Below are positions 50,541 to 60,849 of a stretch of 64,000 nt of DNA, in pieces (the stretch's first letter is position 1; the number at the start of each line of letters is the position of its first letter). A program made the position numbers and the translations under genes. Where the stretch lies: NCBI RefSeq assembly GCF_014648135.1, contig NZ_BMQN01000001.1:558001-622000 (forward strand), in the 5' to 3' direction. This DNA is from Deinococcus sedimenti. GTDB taxonomy: Bacteria > Deinococcota > Deinococci > Deinococcales > Deinococcaceae. The notes under the pieces are model-generated. The model was not told where the DNA came from. It did not search any database and saw only the letters and a program-made list of their open reading frames with translations.

Positions 50541-50969
50541 GAGGTCTCCAGGTGTGGCGGAAGGCGGCCTTCCGGCACGGTGCCGAAACGAGGTGGGTGA
50601 AGGTGCTGGCTCGACGCAGGGCCGGGTCAGTGCGGACGGTGAGCGTCGCTCGGTGTGATGAAGTTGAGGGGGATGTTAGTGCGCGGCCAAATCGCAATCA
50701 TCGGCATGTCTAGGTTGCTCTGATGTCGGTCCAGAAAGGTGGAAAAGCAATGTCTAGATCGTTGATTCCCCGCTGTTTTGATCCGTGCTGTGGGCAGATG
50801 TGGCAACGGTCAGCTTGATTTCCCTGTACAGTATCTGTTCTCATCACCGGGTCAGTTGGGTATCAGATCGTGGCGATTGAAATGCTAGGCCTCAATATTG
50901 GTTGCATTTGCAAGTGACCCTGGCGTTCCGAGACATGACCGCCAATGCACCTGTCTGCGCGCCACCGTA
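50541..50969. other. Intergenic region upstream of the protease gene
   Basis: About 430 bases without a coding frame. Near the protease start lie two small hairpins (GGAAGGC-GGCCTTCC and CGGCAC-GGTGCCG). From 50690 on it is AT-richer than the genome and carries a loose direct repeat (CATGTCTAG near 50705 and AATGTCTAG near 50750). It probably holds the protease promoter. Confidence 0.45.
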
Positions 50970-50997
50970 AAAAAAGCCCCGGATTCGAATCCGGGGC
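50970..50997 (-). terminator. Intrinsic terminator of the proline operon
   Basis: A perfect palindrome (50976-50997, arm GCCCCGGATT) followed on the minus strand by a run of T (A-run at 50969-50975 on the plus strand). It is the clearest rho-independent terminator in the window and lies 30 nt after the P5C dehydrogenase stop. Confidence 0.9.
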
Positions 50998-51027
50998 CTC
51001 TGTTGTCCAACCGGACAGATCCGGCCT

Positions 51028-52599
51028 CTACCAGCGTTCCGTCACGGTCTTCAGCTGCATGAAGTTCGCCAGGTAGTCCGGGCCGCCCGCCTTGCTGTCC
51101 GTGCCGCTCATGTTGTACCCGCCGAACGGCTGCACCCCCACGATCGCCCCGGTGATCTTGCGGTTGAAGTACAGGTTCCCCACCTCGAACTCCGCGCGGG
51201 CCTGCTCCAGACGCTCCCGGCTGGCGCTGCACACGCCGCCCGTCAGGCCGTACTCGGTGCTGTTCGCGATATCCAGCGCGTCCTGCCAGTCCCGCGCGCG
51301 GATGACCGACACGACCGGCCCGAAGATCTCCTCCTGCGCCAGACGCGACTCGCGTTTCACGTCACCCACGATGGTCGGCTGCACGTAGTACCCCTGCTTC
51401 CCGTGCGCCTCGCCGGTCGCCGCGCCGCCCAGCAGCACCTTGCCCTCGTCGGGGGCGATCTCCAGGTAGCCTTTGATCTTGTCGAAGCTCATCTGGTTCA
51501 CGACTGCCGTGACGTTCGCGTTCTCCTCACCCGTCCCGACCTTCAGGGCCCCGGCGCGCTCCACGAAGGCATTCACCACGTCGTCGTACACGCTGTCCAC
51601 CACGATCAGGCGGCTCATGGCGCTGCACTTCTGCCCGTTGAACCCGAACGCGCCCTGCACCGCCGCCGTCACCGCCACGTCCAGATCGGCCGTTTCGTCC
51701 ACGATCATGCCGTCCTTCCCGCCGAGTTCCATGATCACGCGCTTGATCCACTTCTGGCCGGGCTGCACCTTCGCCGCCACCTCGTTGATGTGCAGGCCCA
51801 CCGCGCGGCTCCCCGTGAACGTGATGAAGCGCGTCTTCGCGTGCGTCGTCAGGTACTCGCCGATCTCCCTGCCCACGCCCGGCAGGAACTGGAGCACCCC
51901 GGCGGGCAGCCCGGCCTCCAGCATGATGTCCACCATGAACCCCGCGATCAGCCCCGCGTCCTCGGCGGGCTTCACGATCACGCAGTTCCCCACCACGATC
52001 GGCGCGGCGGCCATCCCGATGAAGATCGCGCACGGGAAGTTCCACGGGCTGATGCTCACGCCCACCCCCAGCGGGATACTCATCAGGCCGTTCTCCTCAC
52101 CCTCGAACCACGTCGTCTCGCTGCTCCCGAAGCCCGAGTACTTCATGGCGCTACGCGCGTAGTACTCCAGGAAATCGATCGCCTCCGCCACCTCCACGTC
52201 AGCCTCGGCGTAGTTCTTCCCGACCTCGATGCTCATCAGCGCGCACGCCTCCAGGCGGCGACGCTTCAGGATCGCGGCCGCCTTCAGCAGCACCCGCGCG
52301 CGGGCGTCCATGTCCCACTTCTTCCAGCTCTCGAACGCCGCCCACGCGCCCTGCAGGGCACGCTCGGCATCCTCGATCGTCGCCTTCGCCGTCGTGCCCA
52401 CCACTTCATTCGTGTCGCAGGGGTTCAGGCTGGTCAGCTTCTCCGCCGTGTCCACCCGCTCGCCATTGATGACCATGGGGTAGTACTTCCCGACCAGTTC
52501 CGCACGCACCTTCTTCAGCGCGTCCTGGTAGGCCTTGACGTTCTCTTCTTTCGTGAAATCGATGAAGCTCTGCGGGCGGTACTCCTGAACTTTGATCAT
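51028..52599 (-). CDS. pruA: 1-pyrroline-5-carboxylate dehydrogenase
   Basis: A 523-residue aldehyde dehydrogenase. Visible features are the NAD-binding/fold segments [31 protein letters not shown], the catalytic Glu in [14 protein letters not shown], the nucleophile in [14 protein letters not shown], and [13 protein letters not shown]. Residues 140-155 are typical of P5C dehydrogenases. It oxidises glutamate semialdehyde/P5C to glutamate. A good ribosome site (AGGAGAC) precedes ATG 52599. It lies 71 nt after the proline dehydrogenase gene. Confidence 0.95.
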   Translation of the reverse strand: MIKVQEYRPQSFIDFTKEENVKAYQDALKKVRAELVGKYYPMVINGERVDTAEKLTSLNPCDTNEVVGTTAKATIEDAERALQGAWAAFESWKKWDMDARARVLLKAAAILKRRRLEACALMSIEVGKNYAEADVEVAEAIDFLEYYARSAMKYSGFGSSETTWFEGEENGLMSIPLGVGVSISPWNFPCAIFIGMAAAPIVVGNCVIVKPAEDAGLIAGFMVDIMLEAGLPAGVLQFLPGVGREIGEYLTTHAKTRFITFTGSRAVGLHINEVAAKVQPGQKWIKRVIMELGGKDGMIVDETADLDVAVTAAVQGAFGFNGQKCSAMSRLIVVDSVYDDVVNAFVERAGALKVGTGEENANVTAVVNQMSFDKIKGYLEIAPDEGKVLLGGAATGEAHGKQGYYVQPTIVGDVKRESRLAQEEIFGPVVSVIRARDWQDALDIANSTEYGLTGGVCSASRERLEQARAEFEVGNLYFNRKITGAIVGVQPFGGYNMSGTDSKAGGPDYLANFMQLKTVTERW

Positions 52600-52670
52600 G
52601 GGGTCTCCTGATTCGTGTGGTCTGCTCTGGACTGGGTTGAAAGGCGGACGGGTGGGGGGGACTGGAAGGG

Positions 52671-53603
52671 TCAGCCTTTGAGCATGCCGCGCAGCACGAA
52701 CATGGCGTTGCGGGGCGTTTCGGCGATGCGGCGGCTGAAGTAGGGGTACCAGTCGCGGCCGTAGGGGATGTACGCGCGGACGCGGTACCCGGCGGCGGCG
52801 AGGTTGCGTTGCAGGTCGCGGCGGATGCCGTACAGCATCTGGAATTCGAAGGCGTCCTTGCTGATGCCGTGCGCGAGGGCGTACATCTGTACGTCGTGGA
52901 TGATGCTCTCGTCGTGCGTGGCGACGTTCACGTAGTTCCCGGCCTGCATGTGGGCGTACACGAGGCGGCGGTACGCGGCGTCCACGTCGGCTTTCTGCGG
53001 GTACGCGACCGTTTCGGGTTCCAGGTACGCGCCCTTCACGATGCGGAGGTTGGGCTTCAGGTCGTCCAGGCTGGCGCGGTCTTCCTCGGTCCGGTACAGG
53101 TAGCTCTGGAGGACGGTGCCGACGTGCTGCCCGCCGAATTCGCCGACGAGGGTGCGGAACTGCGCGAGGGTCTGGTCGACGCGGGGGTGGTCTTCCATGT
53201 CGAGGCACACGAAGCCGCCGTATTCCTTGGCGCGGCGGATGATGCGCCGGGCGTTCGTGAGACCCAGGTCCTCACCGTCCACGGTTTTGCCCTGGCCGAC
53301 GCTGGACAGCTTGATGCTGACGTAGGGGGTGATGCCGTCGGCGTGCGCGGCGTCGAGCATGGTGATGACGTTGTCGGCGAACTGCGTGCACTGCGCGGGG
53401 CTCTCGATGAATTCACCCAGCAGGTCGAGGTTCGCCATGATGCCGTCCTTGTTCAGGTCGTGCACGGCCTGGATGGCGGTCTGGGGGGTTTCCCCGGCGA
53501 CGAAACGCTGGGCCATGCCCCAGCCGCGGGCGCGGACGGCGTTCTCGATGGCTTTCTGCCCGGCGACGGTCAGGACGACTTTGCGGTACAGCTGGTCGAT
53601 CAT
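52671..53603 (-). CDS. putA: Proline dehydrogenase
   Basis: A 310-residue monofunctional FAD-dependent enzyme. Signature parts of the barrel are [66 protein letters not shown] and [21 protein letters not shown] (substrate Arg pair near the end). It oxidises proline to P5C at the membrane face. It is coupled to the upstream gntR by an ATGA overlap. Confidence 0.95.
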   Translation of the reverse strand: MIDQLYRKVVLTVAGQKAIENAVRARGWGMAQRFVAGETPQTAIQAVHDLNKDGIMANLDLLGEFIESPAQCTQFADNVITMLDAAHADGITPYVSIKLSSVGQGKTVDGEDLGLTNARRIIRRAKEYGGFVCLDMEDHPRVDQTLAQFRTLVGEFGGQHVGTVLQSYLYRTEEDRASLDDLKPNLRIVKGAYLEPETVAYPQKADVDAAYRRLVYAHMQAGNYVNVATHDESIIHDVQMYALAHGISKDAFEFQMLYGIRRDLQRNLAAAGYRVRAYIPYGRDWYPYFSRRIAETPRNAMFVLRGMLKG

Positions 53604-54259
53604 GGGGTGCTCCTGGGTTGAAGGTCGTTCAGGACGAGGGCGGCGAAGGTACGGACGTGCGTGCGGGCGGCGTCCCGCGCGGCGTCGTGGTCACGGGCGA
53701 GAATGGCGTCCAGCAGCGCGGCGTGCTGCGCGTCGGTCTGCGGGTGGGCGTTGTACGTGCGGGTCTGGTGCTTGATCAGGGCGACGCGCTGTTCGAGGTC
53801 GCGGTTCAGGTCGCTCAGGGCGGCGTTGTGCGCGGCGTGCGTGATGGCGCGGTGGAACGCGAGGTCCAGTCGGGTCTGGGCGCGGTAGTCGCTGCCGGGC
53901 GCGGCGTGCAGCTCATTCAGGGCGGCGCGCAGGGCGTCGGCGTCGGCGGGCGTGTGATGCTGCGCGGCGAGGGCGGCGGCCAGTCCGTCGAGTTCCTCGC
54001 GGACGACGTAGGTGTCGCGGGCCTCGGCGGCACTCAGGGTGCGGACGCGCACGCCCTTGTTCGCCTCGGCGACGAGCAGGCCGTCCTGCGTGAGGCGCAT
54101 CAGGGCCTCGCGGATGGGGGTGCGGGACACGCCGAGCTGCGCGCCGAGTTCCACCTCGCCCAGGCGTTCGCCGGGGGCGAGGTCGCCGTCCAGCACGGCG
54201 CGGCGCAGGTGGTCGTACACGCCGTCGCGGACCAGGGTGGGGCGCTCGAAGGAGGTCAT
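53600..54259 (-). CDS. GntR family (FCD subfamily) transcriptional regulator
   Basis: A 219-residue protein. The N-terminal winged helix is [49 protein letters not shown], and the C-terminal FCD domain has the metal-binding helix pattern [24 protein letters not shown]. It is the first gene of the proline-catabolism operon and probably its regulator. Upstream is a perfect palindrome that overlaps a leaderless -10 box. The start is [10 protein letters not shown] at 54259. Confidence 0.9.
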   Translation of the reverse strand: MTSFERPTLVRDGVYDHLRRAVLDGDLAPGERLGEVELGAQLGVSRTPIREALMRLTQDGLLVAEANKGVRVRTLSAAEARDTYVVREELDGLAAALAAQHHTPADADALRAALNELHAAPGSDYRAQTRLDLAFHRAITHAAHNAALSDLNRDLEQRVALIKHQTRTYNAHPQTDAQHAALLDAILARDHDAARDAARTHVRTFAALVLNDLQPRSTP

Positions 54260-54278
54260 CGTGGATATTGTATACAAT
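54257..54278 (-). promoter_or_regulatory. GntR operator overlapping a leaderless promoter
   Basis: A perfect 12-nt palindrome ATTGTATACAAT (54267-54278). On the minus strand it contains TACAAT, which sits exactly 7 nt before the regulator's ATG. TTGTATACAA-like sites are typical of FCD-type GntR regulators, so autoregulation by blocking the -10 element is likely. Confidence 0.8.
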
Positions 54279-54304
54279 CCTGGCGTTCTGACCAGCCCCC
54301 CCGG

Positions 54305-54718
54305 TCAGCCGGAACCCCTAATTGTCCGGGCAGGGTGCGCGGGCACACTGTGCAGGCACGATGGACACACCCAGTCGTCAGGCAATAGCCGGTCTGCCAG
54401 CACGCGGCGCCGATTCAGCCTCCACCGGTGCCGCGCCGCCGCGACGCCCGCCGCCCACAGGAACCCCAGGCCACCGACGGTCAGAACCAGCAGCCGCCCA
54501 CGGCTCCCGCCCAGCACAGTCAGCAACAGAGGTACCTGTGTCACGAGCAGCAGCGTCAGGCCCAGGCCCACCAGCGGAACGGGGACCAGCCAGCGCGACT
54601 CGTCCCAGTCAATCCAGGGTCTGTCCTGTGATGCGCAGTAGGTGTTCCAGCGCAGCAGGCGGTGTCGGCAGCGGGGACAGTCGATCCAGGCCGAATCTGG
54701 GTGGGGGAGGCGTCGCAT
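54305..54718 (-). CDS. Zinc-ribbon membrane protein of unknown function
   Basis: A 137-residue protein. Two C-x2-C pairs (DCPRCRHRLLRW near residue 14 and WVCPSCLHSVP near 117) flank two membrane helices (about residues 45-63 and 75-95). They could form one split zinc ribbon on the cytoplasmic side. I do not recognise the family. It follows the MgtC-like gene by 27 nt on the same strand. Confidence 0.65.
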   Translation of the reverse strand: MRRLPHPDSAWIDCPRCRHRLLRWNTYCASQDRPWIDWDESRWLVPVPLVGLGLTLLLVTQVPLLLTVLGGSRGRLLVLTVGGLGFLWAAGVAAARHRWRLNRRRVLADRLLPDDWVCPSCLHSVPAHPARTIRGSG

Positions 54719-54745
54719 TGCAGCGCTATACGGTGTTCCCTCCGC

Positions 54746-55213
54746 TCAGGTTTCCCCATCAGTGCGGCCCCTCTCCAGATGGTGCAGGGGCCGCAGGACG
54801 AACAGGAATAGCAGGGTGATGCCCAGTGCAAACACGTATAGGTGGAGTCCGCAGGCGACGCCCACCCCTGAACTGGCCAGCAGGCTGGCAGCGGTGGTCA
54901 GGCCGCGCGTCTGGCCGTCCTGACCACCCGAGAAGATGGTTCCGGCCCCCAGGAAACTCACGCCGCTGACCACGGCGGCCAGCAGGCCGATCAGGTCGAA
55001 GCGTACGGCTGCGTTCCCGTCCCCGAACTGAAGGATCAGTGCCTCGGCCAGGACGACGAACACGGCGGCGCTGATGCCGACCAGCATGTGGGTGCGCAGC
55101 CCGGCCCCGGCGCGGTGCGCCTGGCGTTCCCACCCGATCAGGCCGGTCAGCAGAGCGGCCACAGCCGGGCCGATCATCAGCTTCAGCTGCGCGAGGGTGT
55201 CAGTCCAGTCCAT
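54746..55213 (-). CDS. MgtC/SapB family membrane protein
   Basis: A 155-residue protein with 4-5 membrane helices. The signature segments [58 protein letters not shown] and [26 protein letters not shown] residues are typical. These proteins act in magnesium or acid-stress adaptation. It lacks the C-terminal cytoplasmic domain of Salmonella MgtC. Confidence 0.9.
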   Translation of the reverse strand: MDWTDTLAQLKLMIGPAVAALLTGLIGWERQAHRAGAGLRTHMLVGISAAVFVVLAEALILQFGDGNAAVRFDLIGLLAAVVSGVSFLGAGTIFSGGQDGQTRGLTTAASLLASSGVGVACGLHLYVFALGITLLFLFVLRPLHHLERGRTDGET

Positions 55214-55394
55214 GCGTGGACCCTACGCGGCGTGTGGGTGCGGGCGCAATGGCCGCAGCTTCACGGTCGGCAGGGTGATGGGTTGGGGGGGTAAGCCAAG
55301 CGGCTGATAATGTGATTTATGGCACGTTTCGCGGTTTTTTGGCCTACTAAACTGCACCCATAGTTTCCCGAGTTCGCACAACGACTTAACGAGG

Positions 55395-55426
55395 GTGGGC
55401 GCACAGGGTCTTCACCGTGCGCCCAC
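55395..55426 (+). promoter_or_regulatory. Hairpin in the 5' leader of the cold shock gene
   Basis: A perfect 10-bp stem (55395-55404 with 55417-55426, GTGGGCGCAC arm) with a 12-nt loop, ending 29 nt before the csp ATG. Long structured leaders often control cold shock genes after transcription. Confidence 0.65.
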
Positions 55427-55455
55427 GCCTACATCTGGAAACTAAGGAGTGCATT

Positions 55456-55722
55456 ATGGCAGTAGGTAAAGTGAAATGGTTCAACGCGGAAAAAGGCTAC
55501 GGCTTCATTCAGACCGAAGGTAGCCCCGACGTGTTCGCGCACTTCAGCGCGATCCAGGCCAGCGGCTTCAAGAAGCTGAACGAAGGCGACGAAGTCGAGT
55601 TCGAGATCGAGGAAGGCCAGCGCGGCAAAGGCCCCCAGGCCAAGAACATCGTCGTGACCAAGGCGGCCCCCGTCAGCGATTACGGCGGCGGCGCCGGCGC
55701 CCGTCGCAACGACCGCTGGTAA
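55456..55722 (+). CDS. cspA: Cold shock protein (CspA family)
   Basis: An 88-residue OB-fold nucleic-acid chaperone. RNP1 is KGYGFIQ and RNP2 is VFAHFSAI; the start [16 protein letters not shown] is canonical. A Gly/Arg-rich C-terminal tail ([15 protein letters not shown]) is longer than in E. coli CspA. A strong ribosome site (AAGGAGT) precedes the ATG, in contrast to many leaderless genes here. It has a structured leader and an intrinsic terminator. Confidence 0.95.
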   Translation: MAVGKVKWFNAEKGYGFIQTEGSPDVFAHFSAIQASGFKKLNEGDEVEFEIEEGQRGKGPQAKNIVVTKAAPVSDYGGGAGARRNDRW

Positions 55723-55742
55723 GCACTCCCCTCCAGTAGGCG

Positions 55743-55771
55743 GGCACTCCGGAAACGGGGTGCCTCTTTTT
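55743..55771 (+). terminator. Intrinsic terminator of the cold shock gene
   Basis: A 9-bp stem with one G-T pair (GGCACTCCG with CGGGGTGCC), a GAAA tetraloop and a run TCTTTTT. Confidence 0.9.
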
Positions 55772-55836
55772 CATGCCCCTGCCAGCAATGGTCAGGGGCG
55801 GACACCCGCAGGCTCCGCCCCCCGTTTCAGCAGACC

Positions 55837-56364
55837 TTACTCCTGGCTGGTGATGAACGGCAGGTTCCGGTCGAACTGCGCGCGGTCCAGGCCGTACCCG
55901 TACACGAACGCGTCGGGAATCGTGAATCCCAGGTACTCGACGGGAATCTCGACCTTGCGGCGGCTGGGCTTGCTGAGCAGCGCCGCGATCTTCAGCGTCT
56001 TCGGTCCGCGCCCTTCCAGGTAGTGCAGCAGGTAGTTCATGGTGATGCCGGTGTCCACGATGTCCTCCACGAGGATCACGTGGCGGTCACTGATGGGGAA
56101 CTGCAGGTCCTTGACGATGCGGACCTCGCCGCTGCTCTGCTTGGCGTTCCCGTAGGAGCTGGCCTGCAGGAAGTCGATGGTGCAGGGCATGCCCAGCGCG
56201 CGGACGAGGTCGGTGTGGAACATGAACGCGCCGTTCAGGACGCAGATCAGGTGAGGTTCGATGCCCCGGTAGTCCTCGCGGATCTTCGCCGCGATTTCCT
56301 GAATGCGGGCCTGAACCTGCTGCTCGTTGATCTGAACGGGGCCGTTGCCGGGGGCGAGACTCAT
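55837..56364 (-). CDS. hpt: Hypoxanthine phosphoribosyltransferase
   Basis: A 175-residue purine salvage enzyme. The PRPP motif is VILVEDIVDTGITMNYLL, preceded by ICVLNGAFMFHTDLVRAL and FLQASSYGNAKQSSGEVRIVKDL (the flexible loop). It converts hypoxanthine or guanine to the nucleotide. The start MSLAPGNGPVQI at 56364 is chosen over a longer form. Confidence 0.94.
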   Translation of the reverse strand: MSLAPGNGPVQINEQQVQARIQEIAAKIREDYRGIEPHLICVLNGAFMFHTDLVRALGMPCTIDFLQASSYGNAKQSSGEVRIVKDLQFPISDRHVILVEDIVDTGITMNYLLHYLEGRGPKTLKIAALLSKPSRRKVEIPVEYLGFTIPDAFVYGYGLDRAQFDRNLPFITSQE

Positions 56365-56423
56365 AGACACGCAGGCTAACACGCCTGCCCAGGGACTACC
56401 ATGCCCGCGCTATCCTCACGCGG

Positions 56424-57220
<797 letters not shown>

Positions 57221-57224
<4 letters not shown>

Positions 57225-58054
57225 ACCCCGGCACTCCACACGCCTCCCTGACGTTCCTGGGCACCGGCGACAGCAAGGGCGTGCCGCGCTTCTGGTGCGA
57301 CTGCCCCGTCTGCCAGGAGGCCCGCGCGGGAGGCGTGAACCGCCGGGGCCGCACCGCCACGCTGCTGCGCGTGCCGCTGACCGCTGGCGGCGAGGGCACC
57401 GCGCTGCTCGACGCCGGGCCGGACACGCACGCCGCGCTGGCCCGCCTGCCCGGCCCCCTGGTGCCGGACGTGGTGCTGATCACCCACGCGCACAACGACC
57501 ACATCCTGGGCCTGGGCGACCTGCTCGACTACGTGCGGTACGCCAGTGGGAAACTGCGGATCTACGCCCCCCCGGAGGTCGTCCCCGCGCTCGCGGACCG
57601 CTTCCCGTACGCCTTCCGGGGCGGCTCCCCGGTGCAGCCCATCCCGGACGCGGGCGTGACCGTGGGGGACGTGACCCTGCGCCTCTTCCGGGTGCCGCAC
57701 GGCGCGAACGGTGAGAGCCACGCCATCCGCCTCGACGCGCCCCACTGGCGGGCCGCCGTGATCACCGACGCCATCGACGTGCCCACGGACACCGCACAGG
57801 CGTGGCTCAGTGATCTGGACCTGCTCGTACTCGGCACCTCGTTCGAGGACGAGGGCGACGTCCCCCACCGCGGACGCAGCGTGTACGACGTCCGCGAAGC
57901 CCTGAACCTCCCGTGGGCGCGCTCGGCCCGGCGGGTGATCCTCACGCACCTGTCGCACGGCGTGGACGTCCGTCGCGCGCACCTCCTGCCGCCGGACTGG
58001 GCGTTCGCGCAGGACGATCTGCGAGTACCCCTGCCGTGTCCCGCACGAGTGTGA
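57221..58054 (+). CDS. MBL-fold metallo-hydrolase (PhnP-like)
   Basis: A 277-residue metallo-beta-lactamase fold protein. It begins ASLTFLGTGDSKGVPRFWCDCPVCQEAR, a PhnP-like structural zinc site, then RKT-like core, the metal motif ITHAHNDHILGLGDL, VITDAIDV and VILTHLSHGVD. PhnP homologues cleave cyclic phosphodiesters. The start GTG 57221 is coupled to trpC. Confidence 0.88.
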
Positions 58055-58112
58055 ACACCATCCAACTTTCGCGGGGCGAAACTCACCCCGTCCACCCCTA
58101 GACTGTGCGCCG

Positions 58113-58811
58113 ATGACTGCCGCGCGCCACTCCACCCGCTCCCTGCGCTGGCTGATCCTGGGCGGTGTCGTCGCCGTCCTGACCAGCGTGGCCCTGCTGC
58201 CGGACGTGCGCGCCTTCCTGATCACGGCCTTCGGCGCGCTGACCAGCCGCGACCCGTCCGTCACCCGCGCGTTCGTGGACAGCCTCGGCTGGGCCGGACC
58301 GCTGGCCCTGGTGGCCGGCTTCGTGCTGCAGGCCGTGCTGCCCGTCCTGCCGGCCGTCGTCCTGATTGCCGTCACCACCCGCGCCTACGGGCCCTACGAG
58401 GGATTCCTGCTCGTGTACGTCGGCACGATGCTGGGCGCCGCCGCCGGGTACGGCCTGGGCCGCGTGCTGGGCGACACCCTGATCCGCACGCTGGTCGGCG
58501 AGCGGACCAGGGTGAAAGTTCACGAGTTCGTCGAACGGCACGGCATCCAGGGCGTCCTGATGATCCGCCTGATGCCGGTCCTGTCCGCCGACGTCATGAA
58601 CCTCGTGGCCGGAGCGGCCCGCATGGAATTCCGGCCCTTCATGCTCGCCACGGCCGCCGGGGCGCTGCCCGTCACGGCGCTCGTCGTGTGGCTGTCCGAG
58701 AGCGGCGAGCGGCTGCTGTGGGGCATGATCATCCTCTCGGCCGTCGTCGCGACCGTCGCCGCTGGACGCGCCCTGATCCGGCGCCGCCGCGCCGGGCGCT
58801 CACTCGGGTAA
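58113..58811 (+). CDS. TVP38/TMEM64 (VTT domain) membrane protein
   Basis: A 232-residue protein with about six membrane segments and the VTT/DedA-type region LVAGFVLQAVLPVLPAVVLIAVTTRAYGPYEGFLLVYVGTMLGAAAGYGLGRVLG plus RLMPVLSADVMNLVAGAARMEFRPFMLATAAGALPVT. Family members act in lipid transport or membrane homeostasis. A TAGACT box lies 8 nt before the ATG. Confidence 0.9.
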   Translation: MTAARHSTRSLRWLILGGVVAVLTSVALLPDVRAFLITAFGALTSRDPSVTRAFVDSLGWAGPLALVAGFVLQAVLPVLPAVVLIAVTTRAYGPYEGFLLVYVGTMLGAAAGYGLGRVLGDTLIRTLVGERTRVKVHEFVERHGIQGVLMIRLMPVLSADVMNLVAGAARMEFRPFMLATAAGALPVTALVVWLSESGERLLWGMIILSAVVATVAAGRALIRRRRAGRSLG

Positions 58812-58855
58812 ACTGAACGCCCGAAGTCCACCGGCACGGTGGATGCAGGAGGCTC

Positions 58856-59911
58856 ATGACCAAGCAAGACCAGGGCGCCCAGGCGTCGGCATACGAACGG
58901 GCGGGCGTCAGCATCGACGCAGGACACCGCGCGGTGGAACTCATGAAAGGCGCCGTGGCGCGCACCCACACCCCCAACGTCCTGGGCGGCCTGGGCGGCT
59001 TCGGCGGGCTGTTCCGCGCCGCGTTCGGACACATGGACGACCCCGTGCTGGTCGCCAGCACCGACGGCGTCGGCACGAAGACCAAGGTCGCCGTGCGCAG
59101 TGGCACCTTCACCGGCCTGGGCGGCGACATCGTCAACCACTGCGTGAACGACATTCTGGTGCAGGGCGCCCGCCCGCTGTTCTTCCTGGATTACGTCGCC
59201 ATGGGCAAGCTGCTCCCCGAACGCGTCGCGGAGGTCGTCACCGGCGCCGCGCAGGCCTGCGAGGCCCTGGGTGTGGCCCTGCTGGGCGGCGAGACCGCCG
59301 AGATGCCCGGCGTGTACGTCGAGGGCGAACTGGACATCGTGGGCACCATCGTCGGCGTCGTCGACCGCCCGAAACTGATCAACGGGAGCCGCATCCAGGC
59401 CGGGGATACGGTCCTCGCGCTGCCGAGCAGCGGCCTGCACACCAACGGCTTCTCGCTGGCCCGCATGGCCCTGGACGACCTCGACTGGACTGAAGCCCGC
59501 GCCGACCTGGACGGGCAGACCCTCGCGCAGATCCTCCCGGTGCCGCACCGCGCGTACCTGCACGCCTTCGACGCCCTGGAACGCGCCGGGATCGACATTC
59601 GCGGCATGGCGCACATCACCGGCGGCGGCCTGATCGACAACCCGCCCCGCGTGTTCCCGCAGGGCATCGGCATGCAGATCGACACCTCCAGCTGGACCGT
59701 CCCGCCCGTGTTCGAACTGATCGTGCAGCGCGCCCAGGTCGCCCGCCACGAGGCGTTCCGCGCGCTGAACATGGGCGTCGGCTTCCTGTTCATCCTCCCC
59801 GCCCAGCAGGCACAGGCCGCGCTGGACGCCCTGAAAGCCGCCGGGGAGCAGCCCTGGGTGATCGGGCAGATGGTGGAAGGCGAGGGCGTCACGTTCACGG
59901 GAGCCGTTTGA
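58856..59911 (+). CDS. purM: Phosphoribosylformylglycinamidine cyclo-ligase
   Basis: A 351-residue AIR synthetase. Signatures are YERAGVSIDAGHRAVELMK, VLVASTDGVGTKTKVA, DIVNHCVNDILVQGARPLFFLDYVA and LLGGETAEMPGVY, with ITGGGLIDNPPRVFP. It closes the imidazole ring in purine synthesis. GGAGG lies 5 nt before the ATG. The stop overlaps the next start (TTGA). Confidence 0.96.
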   Translation: MTKQDQGAQASAYERAGVSIDAGHRAVELMKGAVARTHTPNVLGGLGGFGGLFRAAFGHMDDPVLVASTDGVGTKTKVAVRSGTFTGLGGDIVNHCVNDILVQGARPLFFLDYVAMGKLLPERVAEVVTGAAQACEALGVALLGGETAEMPGVYVEGELDIVGTIVGVVDRPKLINGSRIQAGDTVLALPSSGLHTNGFSLARMALDDLDWTEARADLDGQTLAQILPVPHRAYLHAFDALERAGIDIRGMAHITGGGLIDNPPRVFPQGIGMQIDTSSWTVPPVFELIVQRAQVARHEAFRALNMGVGFLFILPAQQAQAALDALKAAGEQPWVIGQMVEGEGVTFTGAV

Positions 59912-60621
59912 CGAAGCGACTCGCCCCCACCGGATTCGCCGCGCCCGACCGCGCCACCGCCACCGAATTCTGGGTGGTCCGGCACGGCGAGAGCACCTGG
60001 AACGCCGACGGCCGCTACCAGGGCCAGGCCGACGTGCCCCTCAGCCACATCGGCATCCTGCAGGCGGCCAGCCTCGCCGAACGCCTGACCGGGCAGCACT
60101 TCGACGCGGTGTACACCAGCGACCTCGCCCGCGCCGCCCGCACCGCCGAGATCGTCGCCGAACGCCTCACCGGCGCGCCGCCCGCGCAGCGCGACCCGGG
60201 GCTGCGCGAGATCGACGTCGGCGAACTGTCGGGGCTGGTCATCAGCGAGATCCGCGAACGCTACCCCGACTACCTGGGCGCCCTGAGCACCGAACCCTGG
60301 AGCACCCGGCGACCCGGCGGGGAGAGCATGGAGGACCTGTACGCCCGCAGCGGCGCCGCGTTCGGCGCCCTGCGCGAACGGCACCCCGGCCAGAGAGTCC
60401 TGGTGTTCACGCACGGTGGCGTCGTGCGCGTTGCTGTGGGCCTCGCCCTGGGCGGCGTGCCCGCCAACGCCTGGGCGCGCCTGAGCGTCGCCAACACCAG
60501 CATCACCCGCGTCCTGCTGGGCGAGGGCAGCGGCATGCTGCTGGGCTTCAACGACGACGCGCACCTCGAAAACCTGCTGGAGGCCACCGAAGCCGACGAC
60601 GTGCTGGGACAGGCGCCGTAA
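59908..60621 (+). CDS. Histidine phosphatase family protein
   Basis: A 237-residue phosphoglycerate-mutase-like phosphatase. The catalytic motif is FWVVRHGESTWNADGRYQGQADVPLS, followed by VYTSDLARAARTAEIVAERL, GLREIDVGELSG and the second His in VFTHGGVVRVAV. The substrate (phosphoglycerate, alpha-ribazole phosphate or other) is uncertain. The start TTG 59908 overlaps the purM stop. Confidence 0.88.
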   Translation: MTKRLAPTGFAAPDRATATEFWVVRHGESTWNADGRYQGQADVPLSHIGILQAASLAERLTGQHFDAVYTSDLARAARTAEIVAERLTGAPPAQRDPGLREIDVGELSGLVISEIRERYPDYLGALSTEPWSTRRPGGESMEDLYARSGAAFGALRERHPGQRVLVFTHGGVVRVAVGLALGGVPANAWARLSVANTSITRVLLGEGSGMLLGFNDDAHLENLLEATEADDVLGQAP

Positions 60622-60636
60622 CGGGATCAACTGCCG

Positions 60637-60665
60637 GAGGGTTCAGGTTCACCGCCTGGACCCTC
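60637..60665 (+). terminator. Hairpin after the histidine phosphatase gene
   Basis: An 11-bp stem with one G-T pair (GAGGGTTCAGG with CCTGGACCCTC) and a 7-nt loop. The next 184 bases to the nitronate monooxygenase start contain nothing recognised apart from GC-rich inverted fragments. Confidence 0.6.
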
Positions 60666-60849
60666 TGCCCTGTGAACGTGCTGGCCCCTGATCCTCCCGG
60701 TCACGTCGGGACGCGGTGCAATCCTGCACGCCGTTCCAGGGTCGCCGGGTGCTGGGGCGGGCGGGCGCACCCTGTGGGCGTGAACGCCGCAGCGGCGGGA
60801 GGGGCCGGACCGGCTGGCCCACGGGACCGCTGCGGCGGGAGGACCGCGC

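Noticed and set aside
48804..50600. 598-codon plus-strand frame opposite the protease
   Set aside because: The protease frame has signal, propeptide and full catalytic triad; the plus frame is a Gly/Val/Ala/Asp mirror of it.
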